Source of the DNA: Pseudomonadota bacterium
GTDB lineage: Bacteria; Desulfobacterota; WTBG01; JAGOGO01
DNA: 6,021 bases
Assembly: GCA_021160085.1 (NCBI GenBank)
Contig: JAGHDE010000245.1
Coordinates: 1 to 6,021, forward strand
Direction of reading: 5' to 3'
Both the position numbers and the translations under genes were made by a program. Every line of letters starts with the position of its first letter. Position 1 is the first letter of the stretch. Below, in pieces: positions 1 through 6,021 of the stretch. The notes under the pieces were generated by a model. The model had not been told where the DNA came from, made no database searches, and saw only the letters and a program-made list of their open reading frames with translations.

Positions 1-56
1 GTTTAGCAAAGGCTTTGAAAATGATTCTGTCGGCTGCCATTACTGGAACGGAATAA
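1..56 (+). CDS. C-terminal end of an unidentified upstream gene (partial)
   Basis: Reading from base 3, the frame is open for 17 codons and stops at TAA 54-56, two bases before the leuC start. The visible tail is LAKALKMILSAAITGTE. Such close spacing is typical of an operon with translational coupling. From context one would expect leuA or another acyl-transferring synthase of the 2-isopropylmalate/citramalate/homocitrate family, but the tail is too short and carries no motif to confirm this. The leuC frame is also open back to base 2, but it has no start codon there, and the leuC N-terminus at 59 matches its family. This stretch could simply be non-coding leader. Confidence 0.4.
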   Translation, partial: LAKALKMILSAAITGTE

Positions 57-58
57 TT

Positions 59-1318
59 ATGGGAATGACTATAACCGAAAAAATTTTGGCCTATCACTCA
101 GATCTCGAAAAAGTAACCCCTGGAGAGATTATAAGCGCCCGGATCGATGTGGCCCTGGGGAATGATATTACTGCTCCCATTGCCATTGAAGAATTCCGCA
201 AGTATGGAGGCAATGAGGTTTTTGATCGCCAGAAGGTTGTTCTCGTTCCCGATCACTTTACCCCCAACAAGGATATCCAGTCAGCCCGGCAGTGCCAGAT
301 TCTTCGTGAATTTGCCCGGGAACAGAATCTGACCTATTATTTTGAACAGGGGGAAGTGGGTATTGAGCATGCCCTGTTACCTGAAAAAGGAATAGTTCTT
401 CCTGGTGATTTGGTCATCGGGGCGGATAGCCATACCTGTACCTACGGAGCTCTGGGCGCATTTGCCACCGGGGTGGGAAGCACGGATTTGGCCTATGCTA
501 TGATGACGGGAGAAGCCTGGTTTAGAGTGCCCGAAACCGTGAAGTTTATTTATAAAGGCACGCTGCCTCCCTGGATAGAGGGAAAGGATTTGATTCTGTT
601 TACCATTGGTGACATTGGGGTTGAGGGGGCTCGATACAAAGCCATGGAGTTTACGGGAGAGGCGGTTTCTCATCTTTCTATGGCAGGAAGATTAACCATG
701 GCGAATATGGCTATTGAAGCGGGAGCCAAAAACGGAATTTTCATACCCGATGAAAAGACCAGGACTTATGTTGAAGAAAGAAAAACGAGAGAATATACCG
801 TTTACAAAGGTGATACTGATGCAGACTATGCAGAGGTCAGGGAGTATGATATTTCTAATCTTGAACCCCAGGTTGCTTTCCCGTCTTTGCCTTCTAATGT
901 CAAAAGATTAAGCGAGATAGATACCATCCCCATTGACCAGGTGGTTATCGGCTCTTGCACCAATGGGCGGATAGAAGACCTCAGAATTGCGGCTAAAATT
1001 TTGAAGGGTCGGACTGTGGCTCCTTATCTCCGGTTGCTCATCATACCAGCCACTCCGTCGATATACAAACAAGCTTTAGAAGAAGGACTCCTCCGGATAT
1101 TCCTGGACAGTAAGGCCGTTATAAGCCCGCCTACCTGTGGTCCCTGTTTGGGAGGCCATATGGGGGTGTTAGCAAAAGGGGAACGGGCGGTAGCCACCAC
1201 CAATCGTAATTTTGTCGGTAGAATGGGCGATCCGCAAAGTGAGGTTTACTTGACCGGAGTTCCGGTGGCCGCTGCCTCGGCTGTATTAGGGAGGATCGGG
1301 GGTCCTCAGGATCTGTAA
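59..1318 (+). CDS. leuC: 3-isopropylmalate dehydratase large subunit (LeuC, compact type)
   Basis: This is the large, iron-sulfur subunit of isopropylmalate isomerase. It works with LeuD in the cytoplasm to convert 2-isopropylmalate to 3-isopropylmalate in leucine synthesis. The 419 residues fit the compact LeuC/homoaconitase class found in archaea and many anaerobes, shorter than the roughly 466-residue E. coli type. Visible motifs are GADSHTCTYGALGAF near 121-135, GSCTNGRIEDL at 298-308 and PPTCGPCLGG at 357-366. Cys300, Cys360 and Cys363 are the expected ligands of the [4Fe-4S] cluster. NRNFVGRMG at 382-390 is the conserved late substrate-binding block. The ATG at 59 is chosen because MGMT-type N-termini are usual in this class; ATG 65 is an alternative. 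The ribosome site is weak (GGAACGGAA, 45-53) and lies in the end of the upstream frame, suggesting coupling. Homoaconitase activity is possible in this family, but the leuD and leuB neighbours favour leucine synthesis. Confidence 0.93.
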   Translation: MGMTITEKILAYHSDLEKVTPGEIISARIDVALGNDITAPIAIEEFRKYGGNEVFDRQKVVLVPDHFTPNKDIQSARQCQILREFAREQNLTYYFEQGEVGIEHALLPEKGIVLPGDLVIGADSHTCTYGALGAFATGVGSTDLAYAMMTGEAWFRVPETVKFIYKGTLPPWIEGKDLILFTIGDIGVEGARYKAMEFTGEAVSHLSMAGRLTMANMAIEAGAKNGIFIPDEKTRTYVEERKTREYTVYKGDTDADYAEVREYDISNLEPQVAFPSLPSNVKRLSEIDTIPIDQVVIGSCTNGRIEDLRIAAKILKGRTVAPYLRLLIIPATPSIYKQALEEGLLRIFLDSKAVISPPTCGPCLGGHMGVLAKGERAVATTNRNFVGRMGDPQSEVYLTGVPVAAASAVLGRIGGPQDL

Positions 1319-1342
1319 AAAGAAAGAAGAGGAATATTAACT

Positions 1343-1834
1343 GTGAAGTTTAAGGGAATAGTCTGGAGATTCGGAACCAATGTTGATACTGACGCTATCA
1401 TTCCGGCACGGTATCTCAACACCTCAGATCCGAATGAATTGGCCAAACACTGTATGGAAGATGCGGACCCTCAGTTTGTTAAAAAGATGCAACCGGGAGA
1501 TATTATCATGGCGGATCGTAATTTTGGCTGTGGGTCTTCTCGGGAACATGCTCCTTTGGCTATTAAGGCAGCTGGAGTCTCTTGCGTGATTGCCAAGAGC
1601 TTTGCCCGAATTTTCTATCGCAATGCCTTCAATATGGGTCTTCCTATCTTTGAATCAGAAGAAGCAGTAGATAATACCTTGGGAGGAGATATAATAGAAG
1701 TGGATGCCACATCAGGGGAGATCATCAATCATACGCATAATCGAATATATAAGGCAAACCCCATCCCCGCCTTTATGCAGGAGCTTATTGCGTGTGGAGG
1801 ACTGATGAAATATGCTCAAAAAAAACAATTATAA
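1343..1834 (+). CDS. leuD: 3-isopropylmalate dehydratase small subunit (LeuD)
   Basis: This is the small swivel-domain subunit that completes the LeuCD isomerase active site. The 163 residues match the usual length of the compact class. [13 protein letters not shown] lies at 13-25, the substrate-binding [12 protein letters not shown] block at 60-71, and [16 protein letters not shown] at 86-101. The specificity loop after PAR reads YLNT (24-27). This differs from the YLRT of methanogen homoaconitase and the YLVY of methanogen isopropylmalate isomerase, so the loop alone does not settle the substrate; the leuC/leuB context does. The start is GTG at 1343, preceded by an AAGAAGAGGA site (1323-1332) about 10 bases upstream. 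It begins 24 bases after leuC. The last codons run through eight A's (1818-1825), which can slip in sequencing, but the frame closes normally at TAA. Confidence 0.93.
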   Translation: MKFKGIVWRFGTNVDTDAIIPARYLNTSDPNELAKHCMEDADPQFVKKMQPGDIIMADRNFGCGSSREHAPLAIKAAGVSCVIAKSFARIFYRNAFNMGLPIFESEEAVDNTLGGDIIEVDATSGEIINHTHNRIYKANPIPAFMQELIACGGLMKYAQKKQL

Positions 1835-1846
1835 GGGAATTAATTT

Positions 1847-2932
1847 ATGGCAAAGACTTATAACATAGCGGTTATTCCAGGAGACGGCACAGGCCCGGAA
1901 GTAGTGACGGAAGGGATAAAAATTTTAAAAGCGGTCTCGGAAGTGGAAAATTTTAAAATGGAGTTCGTTTCCTTCGATTTAGGAGGAGAACGTTACCTCC
2001 GAACTGGTGAGACCCTGCCCTTTTCTGCCATTGAAGAGTTTCGAACCATGGACGCTATCTATCTGGGGGCCATCGGACATCCCGAAGTTAAACCCGGCAT
2101 CCTGGAAAAGGGAATACTTTTAAGCCTTCGATTCGCATTGGATCAATATATAAATCTCAGGCCGGTAAAGCTTTATCCGGGAGTGGAGGCACCACTCAAG
2201 GATAAAGGGCCGGAGGATATCGACTTTGTGGTTATCCGGGAAAATACCGAAGGTTTGTATACTGGAAGCGGAGGGTTTTTAAAAAAGGGAACCCCTGATG
2301 AAGTGGCTGTTCAGGAGTCGATCAATACCCGCAAGGGGGTAGAACGCTGTCTCCGTTTTGCTTTTGACTTCTGCCAGAAGCGGAACAAAAATAAAAAACT
2401 TACTCTCTCTGGGAAGACTAATGTTTTAACGTATGCTTTTGATCTCTGGGAGAGGACATTCCAGGAAGTGGCGTCAGAGTATAACGATATTACCACCGAT
2501 TATGCCCATGTTGACGCCACCTGCATGTGGATGGTCAAAAATCCGGAGTGGTTTGATGTAATTGTTACCGACAACATGTTCGGGGACATTATTACTGACC
2601 TGGGGGCCATGATTCAAGGGGGAATGGGAGTCGCGGCGGGGGGCAACATTAACCCGGAGGGAGTTTCCATGTTCGAGCCCATAGGAGGCTCGGCGCCAAA
2701 GTACACCGGGAAAAATGTGATTAACCCCATAGCCGCAATTTGTGCGGCGCAGATGTTATTGGAAGAATTAAAAGAAAAAACAGCAGCAAAAAAAATTGAA
2801 AAGGCAATAATGCAGGTGTTGGCTCACGACCTGAAAAGTTTGTCGGCAGGGAAAATGGGGCATACCACTTCCGAAGTAGGAGATTTGGTGGTACAATACA
2901 TTTTGGAGGATACAAAAGAAGCTTCCCGGTGA
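1847..2932 (+). CDS. leuB: 3-isopropylmalate dehydrogenase (LeuB-like decarboxylating beta-hydroxyacid dehydrogenase)
   Basis: This cytoplasmic enzyme oxidatively decarboxylates 3-isopropylmalate to 2-ketoisocaproate. The 361 residues are a normal family length. [10 protein letters not shown] is at 11-20. Substrate-binding arginines are expected at Arg95 (SLRFALDQ), Arg105 (NLRPV) and Arg132 (VIRENTEG), with catalytic Tyr139 and Lys190 and metal-binding Asp223, Asp247 and Asp251 ([11 protein letters not shown]). The middle ([25 protein letters not shown]) resembles the mycobacterial LeuB/tartrate dehydrogenase branch more than E. coli LeuB. The cofactor loop is odd: [12 protein letters not shown] (277-288) has Gly280 for the usual His, and Lys285-Tyr286 where NAD-dependent members have Asp-Ile. 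It starts 12 bases after leuD, with an AAGGGA site (1833-1838) overlapping the leuD stop. The neighbours make LeuB the best call; isocitrate, homoisocitrate or tartrate dehydrogenase are alternatives in the same superfamily. Confidence 0.85.
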   Translation: MAKTYNIAVIPGDGTGPEVVTEGIKILKAVSEVENFKMEFVSFDLGGERYLRTGETLPFSAIEEFRTMDAIYLGAIGHPEVKPGILEKGILLSLRFALDQYINLRPVKLYPGVEAPLKDKGPEDIDFVVIRENTEGLYTGSGGFLKKGTPDEVAVQESINTRKGVERCLRFAFDFCQKRNKNKKLTLSGKTNVLTYAFDLWERTFQEVASEYNDITTDYAHVDATCMWMVKNPEWFDVIVTDNMFGDIITDLGAMIQGGMGVAAGGNINPEGVSMFEPIGGSAPKYTGKNVINPIAAICAAQMLLEELKEKTAAKKIEKAIMQVLAHDLKSLSAGKMGHTTSEVGDLVVQYILEDTKEASR

Positions 2933-3477
2933 GGATAATTGGTGGAAAATTAAAGGGACGGCGGCTGCAGGCCTGTAAAGGCAGGTTTGTTCGTCCAACC
3001 TCAGACAAGATAAGAGAAGCCATATTTGATATCATTGCTCCTTTTTTGTCGGGTGGTGTTGTTTTAGATCTTTTTGCGGGGACCGGAGGTGTAGGAATAG
3101 AAGCGCTTAGCCGGGGGATGGAAAGGACTGTTTTTGTTGAAAAGGATTCCCGGGTTATCCCGATACTGAAAAAAAATATTATTGGTTGTCAGTTAGAAGA
3201 CCGGGTGGAAGTGATCTCCCGTTCAGTAAGCGCGGGAATTAAAATTATTAGTTTACGTAACGAAAAGTTTAAATTAATTTTTTTAGACCCTCCGTATCAA
3301 GAAAATTTGGTGGAAAGAACTCTTGAAGAGATTTGGGAGGCCAATCTATTATCAAAAGGCGGCATTGTAATTGCGGAACACTCAACGCGGGAAATGGTTG
3401 GAAAGTATTATGGAAAACTGGCAGGGTATGATTGTCGCCGATATGGAAATACCCTGCTCTCTTTTTTCACTTATTAA
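2929..3477 (+). CDS. rsmD: 16S rRNA (guanine(966)-N2)-methyltransferase RsmD
   Basis: This SAM-dependent methyltransferase adds N2-methyl to G966 (E. coli numbering) of 16S rRNA on the assembling small subunit. The 182 residues fit the family. It has the classic opening [13 protein letters not shown] and the RPTSDKIREAIFD block at 22-34. The SAM-binding motif I is VVLDLFAGTGGVGIEAL at 44-60, VEKD at 70-73 is the acidic strand end, and DPPY at 120-123 is the catalytic motif IV of base-N methyltransferases. The start is GTG at 2929, sharing GTGA with the leuB stop. No ribosome site lies close to it; the nearest strong one (GGAGGA, 2905-2910) is 18 bases away. Translation therefore probably depends on ribosomes finishing leuB. 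Being followed by coaD is the usual neighbourhood of rsmD in many bacteria. Ile codons are mostly ATT/ATA. Confidence 0.95.
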   Translation: MRIIGGKLKGRRLQACKGRFVRPTSDKIREAIFDIIAPFLSGGVVLDLFAGTGGVGIEALSRGMERTVFVEKDSRVIPILKKNIIGCQLEDRVEVISRSVSAGIKIISLRNEKFKLIFLDPPYQENLVERTLEEIWEANLLSKGGIVIAEHSTREMVGKYYGKLAGYDCRRYGNTLLSFFTY

Positions 3478-3496
3478 GAATAAAAAGGGGTGAGTT

Positions 3497-3988
3497 ATGG
3501 AGAGAATTGCTGTATATCCGGGATCTTTTGATCCTCTTACTAATGGACATCTGGATCTTATCCGGAGAGGATTAAACGTTGTCGACCGTATAATTGTAGC
3601 GGTGGCTATCAATCCATCCAAAAAACACATGTTTACCCTCAAAGACCGGCTGGAAATGGTACAGATGACGATAGGGGATAATCCCCGGGTAAAAGTGGAT
3701 AGTTTTAACGGCCTCTTGGTAGATTATCTGAAAAAGTGTGATACCCACATTGTGCTTCGAGGTTTAAGAGCTGTATTAGACTTTGAATACGAATATCAGA
3801 TGGCGCTTATGAACAGACGGTTGGATCGAGCAGTAGAAACCATTTTTATGATGACTGGGTATAAATGGTTTTATATAAGCTCTCGGATTATTCGGGACGT
3901 ATTGGTTTCGGGCGGCAGTGTAGAGGGGCTGGTTCCAGATGTGGTGGCAAAGAAACTGGAAAAGAAGTTTGCCAAAAAGCAAATGTAA
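3497..3988 (+). CDS. coaD: Phosphopantetheine adenylyltransferase CoaD
   Basis: This enzyme transfers AMP from ATP to 4'-phosphopantetheine, giving dephospho-CoA and pyrophosphate, the penultimate step of coenzyme A synthesis. The 163 residues equal the usual length of this hexameric nucleotidyltransferase. YPGSFDPLTNGHLDLI at 7-22 holds the TxGH signature (Thr15-His18). Lys42, Arg88 and Arg91 lie in the expected substrate-binding places, the latter two within LRGLRAVLDFEYEYQMALMNR (87-107). ISSRIIRD at 127-134 is the second nucleotide-binding motif, with SSR instead of the more common SSS, a variant I also recall in other bacteria. ATG 3497 is well supported by AAGGGGTG (3485-3492). It follows rsmD by 19 bases, so the two are probably cotranscribed. 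No terminator hairpin is seen after its stop. Confidence 0.97.
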   Translation: MERIAVYPGSFDPLTNGHLDLIRRGLNVVDRIIVAVAINPSKKHMFTLKDRLEMVQMTIGDNPRVKVDSFNGLLVDYLKKCDTHIVLRGLRAVLDFEYEYQMALMNRRLDRAVETIFMMTGYKWFYISSRIIRDVLVSGGSVEGLVPDVVAKKLEKKFAKKQM

Positions 3989-4036
3989 AAAAAACAAAAG
4001 ATTAACCTTGACAATAAAAAAACAGTAATTTATATT
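3987..4036 (+). promoter_or_regulatory. Predicted sigma70-type promoter of acs with upstream A-tracts
   Basis: A perfect TTGACA -35 box at 4008-4013 is followed by exactly 17 bases and a TATATT -10 box at 4031-4036 (5 of 6 to TATAAT). Upstream A-tracts at 3987-3994 and 3996-3999 sit where an UP element would contact RNA polymerase alpha subunits; the first begins within the coaD stop codon. Transcription would start near 4043, leaving a leader of about 65 bases before acs. The match predicts a strong housekeeping promoter that makes acs independent of the leu-rsmD-coaD transcript. The whole spacer is very AT-rich, so chance matches are easier here, but both the boxes and the spacing are near ideal. 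Confidence 0.75.
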
Positions 4037-4053
4037 TTACTATTTTTAAGATA

Positions 4054-4069
4054 CAGAGGTTCAGAGGTT
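4054..4069 (+). repeat. Perfect 8-base tandem repeat in the acs leader
   Basis: CAGAGGTT occurs twice back to back, at 4054-4061 and 4062-4069. It begins about 11 bases after the predicted transcription start and ends about 38 bases before the acs ATG. It is the only GC-containing patch in an otherwise A/T-rich spacer. It could be a direct-repeat operator or an RNA-binding site in the leader, or a chance duplication. No known regulator motif was recognised. Confidence 0.6.
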
Positions 4070-4091
4070 TGAAAGCAATAGAAACATAAGC

Positions 4092-4099
4092 AAAAGGAG
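4092..4099 (+). promoter_or_regulatory. Ribosome binding site fixing the acs start
   Basis: AAAAGGAG lies 8 bases before ATG 4108, with an A-rich unstructured linker. This is the strongest ribosome site in the window and sets the acs start with confidence. Confidence 0.85.
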
Positions 4100-4107
4100 T
4101 TAAAAAA

Positions 4108-6021
4108 ATGGGAATAGAAGATAAAGTTCAGTTGAAGGATCTCTATCCGGTGCCGGAGGCGTTTAAGGCAAAAGCCTACATAAAAAGCAGGGAAGAGTAT
4201 GAAAAGATGTATAAACGCTCTATAGAAGACCCTGAATCTTTCTGGAGTGAGATCGCCGAAGAATATGTCTCCTGGAATAAAAAATGGGATAAAGTTATGG
4301 ATTATAACTTTGACATGAGAAAAGGAGACATTTTTATTAAGTTTTTTGAGGGAGGCAAGCTGAATGTTTCCTATAACTGCCTGGACAGACATCTGGAGAC
4401 CAGAGGAGACAAGGTAGCTATTCAGTGGGAAGGCAATGAGCCTGGGGAAGACAAGGCATATACCTACAAAGATCTCCATAGAGAGGTTTGTAAGTTTGCC
4501 AATGTTCTCAAGGCCCATGGCATCAAGAAGGGCGATCGCGTCTGTATCTATCTTCCCATGATTCCCGAACTGGCCATCTCAATGCTGGCATGTACCCGGA
4601 TCGGCGCGATTCACAGCATCGTATTCGGTGGGTTTAGTGCCGATGCTTTAAAAGACCGGATCCAGGACAGCGAATGCAAGATGCTGGTTACCTGCGACGG
4701 AACCTTCCGCGGGGCCAAGGCAATTCCCCAGAAGACCAACGCTGATAACGCACTTAAAGAGTGTCCTTCCATTGAGAAACAGATTATTGTTGAAAGAGTC
4801 GGTGAAAAGATCAAGTGTGACTGGAACGAAGGGAAAGACCTCTGGTGGCACGACGAGATGGCAAAAGTGGATGCTGATTGTGAACCCGAGTGGATGGATG
4901 CGGAAGATCCCCTGTTTATTCTCTATACATCCGGTTCCACCGGAAAACCCAAGGGGGTTATGCATACCACCGGCGGCTATCTGACCTATGTGGCCTTTAC
5001 CCATAAGATGGTTTTCGATTATCGCGAAGAGGATATCTTCTGGTGTACTGCTGATATCGGATGGGTCACTGGACACAGCTATATTGTCTATGGACCTCTC
5101 GCCAATGGCGCTACCTCAATCATGTTTGAAGGCGTTCCTAATTATCCGGATTACAGCCGTTTCTGGAAGGTTGTGGAAAAGTATAAGGTCAGCATTTTCT
5201 ACACCGCTCCCACAGCCATCCGGGCTGTTGCTAAAGAGGGCGATGATTGGGTCAAAAAAGCAGATATATCCAGCATAAGACTGCTCGGATCCGTGGGTGA
5301 ACCGATCAATCCGGAGGCTTGGAACTGGTATCATACCTTAATTGGCCGCGGTGAGTGCCCGATTGTGGATACATTCTGGCAGACGGAAAACGGAGGAATC
5401 ATTATTACCCCGCTTCCCGGAGCTATTGATCTCAAACCGGGCAAGGCAACGGTTCCGTTCTTCGGCGTCAAACCGGCGTTGGTGGATGATGAAGGTGTGG
5501 AAATTACCGATCAGGTTGCCGGCGGAGCGCTCTGCATCAGCAGACCGTGGCCCGGTATTATGAGGGGTGTGTATGGCGATCCCAAGCGATTCCAGGAGAC
5601 TTATTTCGAACAGTTTCCCGGTTACTATGTAGCGGGTGACGGCGCTACCAGAGATGAGCTCGGATATTATCAAATCACCGGCCGGATCGACGACGTTATC
5701 AATGTATCCGGACATCGGATGGGAACCGCCGAGGTCGAAAGCGCCCTGGTTGCCCATGATAAAGTGGCCGAAGCCGCGGTTGTGGGGTATCCTCATGATC
5801 TTAAAGGACAGTCAATTTATGCTTTTGTAACCCTGAAGACTGGCGTTGAGAAGAGCGATGAGTTGAAACAAGAGTTGGTTAAGCATGTAAGGAAAGAGAT
5901 TGGTCCAATCGCCACTCCCGAGAAGATCCAGTGGGCAGACGCTCTGCCCAAGACGAGAAGCGGCAAGATCATGAGAAGGATACTGAAGAGGATCGCTGCC
6001 GATCAGATTGATGATATCGGA
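4108..6021 (+). CDS. acs: AMP-forming acetyl-CoA synthetase (Acs), 3' end cut by the window
   Basis: The gene is open for 638 codons from ATG 4108 to the last base without a stop. Family members run about 650-660 residues, so only a short tail is missing. Acs activates acetate with ATP through acetyl-AMP and transfers it to CoA; in some syntrophic anaerobes the reaction is reported to run backwards to make ATP. Motifs: the ATP-binding loop [11 protein letters not shown] at 273-283, GWVTGHSY at 318-325, FYTAPTAIR at 364-372, [12 protein letters not shown] at 394-405, [10 protein letters not shown] at 421-430, hinge region GDGATRD at 510-516, [16 protein letters not shown] at 525-540, and [11 protein letters not shown] at 614-624. 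By comparison with Salmonella Acs, Val320, Thr321, Val396 and Trp424 form the acetate pocket; the Trp argues for acetate rather than longer acids. Lys620 matches the catalytic lysine that protein acetyltransferases silence in relatives. It has its own promoter. Codon use is richer in ATC (Ile) than in rsmD/coaD, consistent with high expression. Propionyl-CoA synthetase is a less likely alternative. Confidence 0.95.
   Translation, partial: MGIEDKVQLKDLYPVPEAFKAKAYIKSREEYEKMYKRSIEDPESFWSEIAEEYVSWNKKWDKVMDYNFDMRKGDIFIKFFEGGKLNVSYNCLDRHLETRGDKVAIQWEGNEPGEDKAYTYKDLHREVCKFANVLKAHGIKKGDRVCIYLPMIPELAISMLACTRIGAIHSIVFGGFSADALKDRIQDSECKMLVTCDGTFRGAKAIPQKTNADNALKECPSIEKQIIVERVGEKIKCDWNEGKDLWWHDEMAKVDADCEPEWMDAEDPLFILYTSGSTGKPKGVMHTTGGYLTYVAFTHKMVFDYREEDIFWCTADIGWVTGHSYIVYGPLANGATSIMFEGVPNYPDYSRFWKVVEKYKVSIFYTAPTAIRAVAKEGDDWVKKADISSIRLLGSVGEPINPEAWNWYHTLIGRGECPIVDTFWQTENGGIIITPLPGAIDLKPGKATVPFFGVKPALVDDEGVEITDQVAGGALCISRPWPGIMRGVYGDPKRFQETYFEQFPGYYVAGDGATRDELGYYQITGRIDDVINVSGHRMGTAEVESALVAHDKVAEAAVVGYPHDLKGQSIYAFVTLKTGVEKSDELKQELVKHVRKEIGPIATPEKIQWADALPKTRSGKIMRRILKRIAADQIDDIG

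Noticed and set aside
1..58. LeuC extended upstream in the open frame from base 2
   Set aside because: No start codon is present in that frame before 59, and the family N-terminus matches the ATG at 59.
1..58. T-box or leucine leader peptide before leuC
   Set aside because: There is no Leu codon run, T-box sequence or terminator hairpin in these 58 bases, and the spacing suggests leuC is not the first gene of its operon.
2788..2795. A8 run in leuB as a possible frameshift or pseudogene site
   Set aside because: The frame continues through the expected C-terminal TSEVGDLVV block and ends at a normal family length.
2721..3035. Minus-strand open frames across the leuB/rsmD junction
   Set aside because: They are rich in Leu, Phe and Pro because they are the complement of Lys/Glu-rich coding sequence. 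Both + genes here are well supported by family motifs.
4024..4046. AGTAA/TTACT inverted repeat followed by ATTTTT as a coaD terminator
   Set aside because: The stem is only 5 bp with little G/C and an 8-base loop, and it overlaps the -10 box of the acs promoter. It is too weak for an intrinsic terminator.
4030..5796. Several open frames on the minus strand (4030-4518, 4648-5076, 5116-5334, 5338-5796)
   Set aside because: All lie antisense to acs, whose + frame shows an unbroken set of adenylate-forming enzyme motifs. The antisense translations show no recognisable domain.

Overview
The window is ordinary bacterial chromosome, densely coding, with every supported gene on the + strand. It looks like a moderately AT-rich bacterium. 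The compact 419-residue LeuC with a separate 163-residue LeuD, and the Acs N-terminal region, resemble versions I associate with anaerobes such as Desulfobacterota (Syntrophus/Syntrophobacter-like) or Peptococcaceae-like Bacillota. That placement rests on memory of family members, not on a search, and is low confidence. I found no mobile element, CRISPR array, tRNA, rRNA or prophage signal.

Layout. Bases 1-56 hold the probable 3' end of an upstream gene that I cannot name, stopping 2 bases before leuC. From 59 to 3988 runs a tight unidirectional cluster, leuC-leuD-leuB-rsmD-coaD, with gaps of 24 and 12 bases, a 4-base overlap and a 19-base gap. This spacing suggests one transcript. LeuC and LeuD together isomerise 2-isopropylmalate to 3-isopropylmalate, and LeuB oxidises it toward 2-ketoisocaproate, the precursor of leucine. 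RsmD is a 16S rRNA guanine-N2 methyltransferase. CoaD makes dephospho-CoA in coenzyme A synthesis.

The only real intergenic space (3989-4107) carries a textbook sigma70-type promoter: TTGACA, 17 bases, TATATT, with A-tracts upstream. After it come an 8-base tandem repeat in the predicted leader and a strong ribosome binding site. These drive acs, an AMP-forming acetyl-CoA synthetase that is open from 4108 to the last base and is cut by the window edge shortly before its expected end. No stretch over 300 bases lacks a gene.

How the parts fit: leucine synthesis consumes acetyl-CoA at the LeuA step (not seen here), CoaD supplies the CoA moiety, and Acs interconverts acetate and acetyl-CoA. This is metabolically coherent, but acs appears to be a separate transcription unit. 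The points most worth a second look are the unusual cofactor loop in LeuB (Gly for the usual His, and Lys-Tyr where NAD enzymes have Asp-Ile), a possible dnaX-like frameshift signal inside leuB, and the acs promoter/leader. I do not see a new biological system here.
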